Source: Sphaerisporangium sp040685555 (GTDB lineage Bacteria; Actinomycetota; Actinomycetes; Streptosporangiales; Streptosporangiaceae). From it: DNA of 64,000 bases. The position numbers and the translations under genes were made by a program. Every line of letters starts with the position of its first letter. Position 1 is the stretch's first letter. Below are positions 59,920 through 64,000 of this stretch, in pieces. The notes under the pieces were generated by a model. The model saw nothing but the letters and a program-made list of their open reading frames with translations. It had not been told where the DNA came from and did not search any database. The DNA is taken from assembly GCF_040685555.1 (NCBI RefSeq), contig NZ_JBFBIK010000003.1:1-64000 (forward strand), given 5' to 3'.

Positions 59920-60534
59920 ATGCCCCACCAGCGCACCGCCGCCGGCGCTCGCACACGGCAACGCATCCTGGAGTCCGCCGAGCACCTCATGCGCACGATG
60001 GGCCTCGCCCGCGTCACCACAAAGGAGATCGCCCGTGCGGCCGGATGCTCGGAGGCGGCGCTCTACCGGCACTTCTCCGGCAAGGAGGAGCTCTTCATCG
60101 CCGTGCTGCAGGAGCGCCTGCCCGCGCTCGGCTCACTGATCACGGAGCTTTCCGAGGATCCGGGCGAGCGTACGGCCGAGGAGTGCCTCACCGACATCGC
60201 CCACAACGCCACGCTGTTCTACGAGGCGAGCATGCCGATCGCCTCCTCGCTCTTCGCCGAACCTGCGCTGCTCCAGCGCCACCGCGAGGGGCTGCGCAAG
60301 CTGGGCGCGGGCCCCCACAAGCCGCTCGACGCGCTCGCCCGCTTCCTTGGCGTGCTGCGCGCCGACGGCCGCATCCGCTCGGACGCGGACCCCGAGTCGG
60401 CCGCCGCGCTGCTTCTCGGCGCCTGCTACCAGCGCGCCTTCCTGCGGCACTTCATGGGCGAGGAGGGGTCGCCGAAGGGCCTCGGCGACTTCGCCACGGG
60501 CCTCGCCCGCACCGTCCTCACCGGCATCGCCTGA
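59920..60534 (+). CDS. TetR-family regulator
   Basis: A 204-residue regulator: TRQRILESAEHLMRTMGLAR, VTTKEIARAAGCSEAALYRHF and SGKEELF are the usual TetR DNA-binding helices; the C-terminal domain is a ligand-binding all-helical fold. ATG 59920 with AAAGGA upstream. It probably represses itself and the divergent reductase through the palindrome at 59836. It ends four bases before the convergent carotenoid oxygenase gene. Confidence 0.92.
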   Translation: MPHQRTAAGARTRQRILESAEHLMRTMGLARVTTKEIARAAGCSEAALYRHFSGKEELFIAVLQERLPALGSLITELSEDPGERTAEECLTDIAHNATLFYEASMPIASSLFAEPALLQRHREGLRKLGAGPHKPLDALARFLGVLRADGRIRSDADPESAAALLLGACYQRAFLRHFMGEEGSPKGLGDFATGLARTVLTGIA

Positions 60535-60537
60535 CCG

Positions 60538-61839
60538 TCAGCGGTCGGCCATCCACGTCCCGTGGAAGCCGGCGGGAACGCGGCGCGGCAGCCGTACGGA
60601 GGCCACGAAGTCGAGCCCGGCGGCGTCGAGGACGAGCAGCTCCGAGCCCTCCCGGTCGTTGACGATCGACAGCAGCCAGCCCCCGTCCTCCGCCCGCGCG
60701 CCGGAAGCGGGCACGAACACCGCCTCGCCCGGCCGCCCGCCGAGATCCCGGGCGCGGGACGTGCCCGTCTCCATGTCGTACTTCACCACCGCGTCGCCGG
60801 TGACCGTGTAGAGAAACCTGCTGGACCGGCCGAGCAGCTCCTCGTCCAGGGTGGGGAACTCCACGGCGCGGTCGTCGAGCTGCTCCTCCTTCACCGCGCC
60901 GCTCGCGGGGTCGAGCACCCACCGGTGCAGCACGGCGCCGCCCGTCTCGGCGGCGGGAACGGCGCTGCCGCCTATGCGCGGCCAGATCCGGGCGAAGGCG
61001 CCGGGCGAGTAGCGGACCGCGTCGAGCACCACCCGGCCCGAGGCGTCCTCACGGGCGTTGCCGACATGGAAGACGTAACAGGGATCGATTTCGAACCAGC
61101 TCACCTGCCCCGCGCGGTCCATCACGCCGAGCCGGGCGCCGTAGGAGTCGTCCCACTGGAACGGCAGGCCCCCTCCCACGAGCTCCATGTCGAAGACGAC
61201 GGGCAGGTCCAGCCACACGACGTGGTTCTCGGTGATCGCGAAGTCGTGGACCATCGTCGGGCCGGGGACGTCGACGACGCGGCTCTCCACCAGCTCCCCC
61301 GCGGCCGACAGGCGGTGGTAGGTCAGGAAGGGCGCGAGGACGCCGTAGCCGAAGAAGTGCAGCTCTCCGGTGGCCGGGTCGCGCTTCGGGTGCGCCGTCA
61401 TCGCGGTGGTCAGCCGGCCGCCGAAGTCGCAGGGCCCGACCGTCTCCAGCTCGGGCGTCAGCTCGTACGGCAGGCCGCTCTCGACCAGGGCGAGGATCCT
61501 GTCGGCGTGGCGGATGACGTGGGTGTTGGCGGTGACGGCCGTCAGGTCGGGGCCGTCCGCGCCGAGGTAGGGCGCGCCTCCGGTGAACTTGCGGGTGCGC
61601 ACCCACCGGTTGCGGTACCACTCGGCGCGGCCGTCGCGCAGGCGGATGCCGTGGATCATGCCGTCGCCGGCGAACCAGTGGCCGGGATCCTGGCCGGGGA
61701 GCGGGTTCGGCCCGTTGCGGAAGTAGCGCCCGGTGAGCTCGGCCGGCAGGGCGCCGGTGACCGGCAGGTCGACGGCGCCGATCTCGTCGGGCACGGGGGC
61801 GAGGTCGCCCGACAGGTAGGACGGTGTGGCGGTGGACAT
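60538..61839 (-). CDS. Carotenoid cleavage oxygenase (RPE65/CCD family)
   Basis: A 433-residue non-haem iron oxygenase. Features: GRYFRNGPNPLP; the four iron histidines in TAHPKRD, VHDFAITENH, FHVGNA and GFHGTW, spaced as in the seven-bladed propeller family; and ENHVVWLDLPVVFDM. It should cleave carotenoids or stilbene-like substrates. Its gene follows a small membrane protein gene by 29 bases and is in the PadR-linked operon at 62.4 kb. ATG 61839 chosen by N-terminal alignment. Confidence 0.92.
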   Translation of the reverse strand: MSTATPSYLSGDLAPVPDEIGAVDLPVTGALPAELTGRYFRNGPNPLPGQDPGHWFAGDGMIHGIRLRDGRAEWYRNRWVRTRKFTGGAPYLGADGPDLTAVTANTHVIRHADRILALVESGLPYELTPELETVGPCDFGGRLTTAMTAHPKRDPATGELHFFGYGVLAPFLTYHRLSAAGELVESRVVDVPGPTMVHDFAITENHVVWLDLPVVFDMELVGGGLPFQWDDSYGARLGVMDRAGQVSWFEIDPCYVFHVGNAREDASGRVVLDAVRYSPGAFARIWPRIGGSAVPAAETGGAVLHRWVLDPASGAVKEEQLDDRAVEFPTLDEELLGRSSRFLYTVTGDAVVKYDMETGTSRARDLGGRPGEAVFVPASGARAEDGGWLLSIVNDREGSELLVLDAAGLDFVASVRLPRRVPAGFHGTWMADR

Positions 61840-61868
61840 GATGGGCGCTCCAGACAGGGAAGAACGGC

Positions 61869-62426
61869 TCAGACGGCGTAGCGGGCGGCGACGGCCTTGG
61901 GGTAGCGGACGGTGAAGAGGGCGGGCGCCACGAACGTCACGACCTTGATCGTGACCACGGCGGCGGTCGCGTGCGGGGCGCTGTGGAGCAGGAAGCCCAG
62001 CGAGACGGCCGCGACGACGAAGGCCACGCCCCACACCGAGGTGATGACCGCGTTGACCCGGTAGAACACCGGCGTCTCCCACACCTCCCGGGTGGTCATG
62101 CTCCGGGCGACGCCAAGGGTGAACGGCCTGCGGATGGCCAGGGAGCCCCAGGCGGTGAGCGCCAGCCAGGCGTTGACCAGGGCCGGGCCGTACGGCATGA
62201 GGGGGGACTCCGGCGCGATCAGGGAGATCACCGTGATGACCGTGAAGAACACCGCCGCGCTGGACTCGATCACCATCTGGTCCCACTGCTTGCCCGACCT
62301 GCGGTCGGCGGCGATGACCACGAGCGCGATCACGAGGCCGGCGACCGCGCCGTAGCGCCACTCGTCGCCGGTGGCGATGACGGCGTACACGATCCACGGG
62401 AGGAACCCGAGGAGGCTGCGAATCAT
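61869..62426 (-). CDS. Small integral membrane protein, four to five helices
   Basis: A 185-residue membrane protein. Helices: IRSLLGFLPWIVYAVIA, YGAVAGLVIALVVIAA, SSAAVFFTVITVISLIA, GPALVNAWLALTAWGSLA, and VITSVWGVAFVVAAVSLGFLL. The family is unknown but is often beside regulatory PadR genes in actinomycetes. ATG 62426 (AAAAGG upstream) is favoured; the open frame starts at 62459, within the operator. It is coupled with the carotenoid oxygenase gene. Confidence 0.75.
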   Translation of the reverse strand: MIRSLLGFLPWIVYAVIATGDEWRYGAVAGLVIALVVIAADRRSGKQWDQMVIESSAAVFFTVITVISLIAPESPLMPYGPALVNAWLALTAWGSLAIRRPFTLGVARSMTTREVWETPVFYRVNAVITSVWGVAFVVAAVSLGFLLHSAPHATAAVVTIKVVTFVAPALFTVRYPKAVAARYAV

Positions 62427-62436
62427 TGTCGGACCT

Positions 62437-62466
62437 TTTCGACGTTCCAATGTAGACATGTCGAAA
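62437..62466. promoter_or_regulatory. PadR-type operator region
   Basis: TTTCGAC (62437-62443) and GTCGAAA (62460-62466) are inverted around ATGTAGACAT (62450-62459), whose ATGT/ACAT arms are the known PadR operator half-sites. A related AATGTAGGA is at 62500-62508 beside the PadR start. The site lies between the divergent padR and membrane-protein genes. Confidence 0.6.
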
Positions 62467-62516
62467 GTAGAAGGTCTGCTGGCGACCTGTCAACAGTGGA
62501 ATGTAGGATCCCGGTC

Positions 62517-63056
62517 ATGAGCCTTCGACACGCGCTGCTCGGGATGCTCGCCCAGGGCCCGGCGAGCGGCTACGACCTGCTGAAGATCTTCGAGATCTCC
62601 CTGGCCAACGTGTGGCCGGCCACGCAGAGCCAGGTCTATGCCGAGCTCTCCCGCCTCGCCGACGCGGGCCTGGTCAAGGTGGCGGCGCAGGGCCCGCGTG
62701 GCCGCAAAGAGTACGCCATCGACGAGACGGGCCTGGCCGAGCTGCGTCACTGGCTGACGGAGGTCGAGCCCAGCCACGCCGGCCGCAGCGACATGCTGCT
62801 GCGCGTCTTCTTCCTCGGCCAGGTCGATCATGAGCAGGCACGCGCCTACCTTCGGCGGCGGGCCGAGTTCGGGGCCGAGCAGCACGAGAGGCTGGCGGCA
62901 CTGAAAGGGGTGGTGTCCGACGGAGACGACGATCTCTCGGTCTACGGCCGGCTCGCCCTGGAGTGGGGCCTGAGGTTCAGCGCCTTGCAGCGCGAGTGGG
63001 CCGAGTGGGCCGAAGGCCAGATCGGGCGGGAAACCCCTGCGAAACCGCAGGAGTAG
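62517..63056 (+). CDS. PadR-family regulator (Vir-like)
   Basis: A 179-residue regulator: SLRHALLGMLAQGPASGYDL, VWPATQSQVYAELSRLADAGLV and GPRGRKEYAIDETG form the PadR winged helix; the C-terminal helical part (QARAYLRRRAEFGAEQHERL) is a Vir-like dimerisation region. ATG 62517. It should control the divergent membrane-protein/carotenoid-oxygenase operon. Confidence 0.92.
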   Translation: MSLRHALLGMLAQGPASGYDLLKIFEISLANVWPATQSQVYAELSRLADAGLVKVAAQGPRGRKEYAIDETGLAELRHWLTEVEPSHAGRSDMLLRVFFLGQVDHEQARAYLRRRAEFGAEQHERLAALKGVVSDGDDDLSVYGRLALEWGLRFSALQREWAEWAEGQIGRETPAKPQE

Positions 63057-63146
63057 CTCCCCTTCGCGACCGGGCGCGCGGCCATGGCATCATGTTACTC
63101 ACGAGTAGCCCAAAGCCGGAAGCTACCCGGCAGCGAGGAGCCAACC

Positions 63147-64000
63147 GTGCCTTCGTCCCGTGACGTCGTGTTCGTCGACGGCGTACGCACACCTTTCGGC
63201 AAGTCAGGGCCCAAGGGCCTGTACGCCGAGACGCGCGCCGACGACCTGATCGTCCGTGTCATCCGCGAGCTGATGCGGCGAAACCCGCACCTCCCGCCCG
63301 AGCGGATCGACGAGGTCGCCATCGCGGCCACCACCCAGATCGGCGACCAGGGCCTGACCATCGGCCGCTCCGCCGCCGTGCTGGCCGGGCTGCCGAAGTC
63401 GGTGCCCGGCTACGCCATCGACCGCATGTGCGCGGGCGCGATGACCGCGGTCACCAGCGTGGCGGGCGGCATCGCCTTCGGCGCCTACGACATCGCCATC
63501 GCGGGCGGCGTCGAGCACATGGGCCGCCACCCCATGGGCGAGGGCGTCGACCCCAACCCGCGTTTCCTGTCCGAGAAGCTGGTCGACGGCTCCGCGCTGA
63601 TCATGGGCATGACGGCGGAGAACCTGCACGACCGCTACCCCGCGATCAGCAAGGCGCGCGCCGACGCCTACGCCGTCGCCTCCCAGGAGAAGGTCGCCAA
63701 GGCCTACGCCGACAACAGGATCCAGCCCGACCTCGTGCCGATGGCGACCCGCAAGGCCGCCGAGGGCTGGGGCCTCGCCACCGAGGACGAGCCGCCGCGA
63801 CCCGGCACCACCATCGAGGGCCTCGCCTCGCTCAAGACGCCCTTCCGCCCGCACGGCCACGTCACCGCCGGGAACTCCGCGGGCCTCAACGACGGCGCCA
63901 CCGGCAGCATCATCGCCGCCGCGGACGCCGCCGCCGAGCTGGGCCTGACGCCCAAGATGAGGCTCGTCTCCTACGGCTTCGCCGGCGTCGACCCCGAGGT
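63147..64000 (+). CDS. Acetyl-CoA acyltransferase (thiolase), N-terminal part
   Basis: The first ~284 residues of a thiolase: VVFVDGVRTPFGKSGPKG, the nucleophile Cys in DRMCAGAMTAVTSVAGG, AIAGGVEHMGRHPMGEG, and HGHVTAGNSAGLNDGATG (the GHP/NSA loops). The catalytic His and second Cys lie beyond the window. It functions in fatty-acid degradation or acetoacetyl-CoA formation. GTG 63147 with GAGGAG six bases upstream. Confidence 0.92.
   Translation, partial: MPSSRDVVFVDGVRTPFGKSGPKGLYAETRADDLIVRVIRELMRRNPHLPPERIDEVAIAATTQIGDQGLTIGRSAAVLAGLPKSVPGYAIDRMCAGAMTAVTSVAGGIAFGAYDIAIAGGVEHMGRHPMGEGVDPNPRFLSEKLVDGSALIMGMTAENLHDRYPAISKARADAYAVASQEKVAKAYADNRIQPDLVPMATRKAAEGWGLATEDEPPRPGTTIEGLASLKTPFRPHGHVTAGNSAGLNDGATGSIIAAADAAAELGLTPKMRLVSYGFAGVDPE

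Noticed and set aside
1..64000. tRNA, rRNA, insertion sequences, transposases and integrases
   Set aside because: No tRNA-like arm, rRNA segment, transposase or integrase motif was recognised on either strand, although the accessory segments would suit them.

Overview
The window is high-GC DNA from a filamentous actinobacterium, most likely a Streptosporangiales member (Nonomuraea/Streptosporangium-like). The reasons are: secreted plant-polymer enzymes with CBM2 modules and Pro-Thr linkers, WhiJ-type XRE/DUF397 and HATPase gene sets, DUF6879 and DUF6941 proteins, many GTG starts and ATGA/GTGA overlaps, and a scrap of a BREX-2 (Pgl) gene. The lineage is an inference; no rRNA or tRNA gene was recognised.

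Layout. 1-0.65 kb: start of a secreted CBM2-GH62 arabinofuranosidase. 1.3-7.2 kb: a minus-strand peptide/oligosaccharide-type ABC importer operon (binding protein, two permeases, fused double ATPase, Nudix hydrolase) whose binding protein appears circularly permuted. 7.5-24.3 kb: mostly metabolic and envelope genes (two CE4 deacetylases, acyltransferase-3, a FluG-like glutamine synthetase/amidohydrolase pair, a molybdopterin oxidoreductase, HAD phosphatase, two DJ-1/PfpI proteins, HNH nuclease, MazG-like protein, alpha/beta hydrolase, CPBP protein, GT2, aminoglycoside-phosphotransferase-fold protein).

24.4-34.3 kb is an accessory/defence island. It holds a decayed DUF397 copy, a pglX scar, a TPR-membrane protein/PP2C/Nudix operon, a DUF433/PIN-like toxin-antitoxin pair, a WhiJ/DUF397/HATPase set, an AbiL-like RloA/RloB pair and a DUF6879 gene. 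The two DUF397 copies, each next to a terminator hairpin, lie as direct repeats around the 4-kb insert. 34.3-45.6 kb is a glycan cluster with GmhA, HldE and GmhB (an ADP-heptose route), two GT9 and further glycosyltransferases, a carbamoyltransferase, a UDP-xylose-synthase-type enzyme and an SDR. Next come a large APC-type permease and a secreted CBM2-PL11 rhamnogalacturonan lyase.

50.1-55.2 kb is a second accessory segment. A fragment of murG plus its upstream region lies as a direct repeat of an intact stand-alone murG locus; between them are a frameshifted pseudogene, a three-gene unit (HicA-like, HTH, DUF6941) and a membrane-anchored hypothetical. 55.3-64 kb: Nudix hydrolase, MFS transporter, MBL hydrolase, a rho paralogue broken by an internal deletion, an NAD(P)-binding reductase with divergent TetR, carotenoid oxygenase plus membrane protein with divergent PadR, and the start of a thiolase.

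The strongest candidates for something undescribed are the swapped-lobe binding protein, the TPR-TM/PP2C/Nudix operon on a BREX-2 scar, and the HicA-like/HTH/DUF6941 unit. The two accessory segments share one architecture: cargo between an intact and a truncated direct repeat of a host gene.
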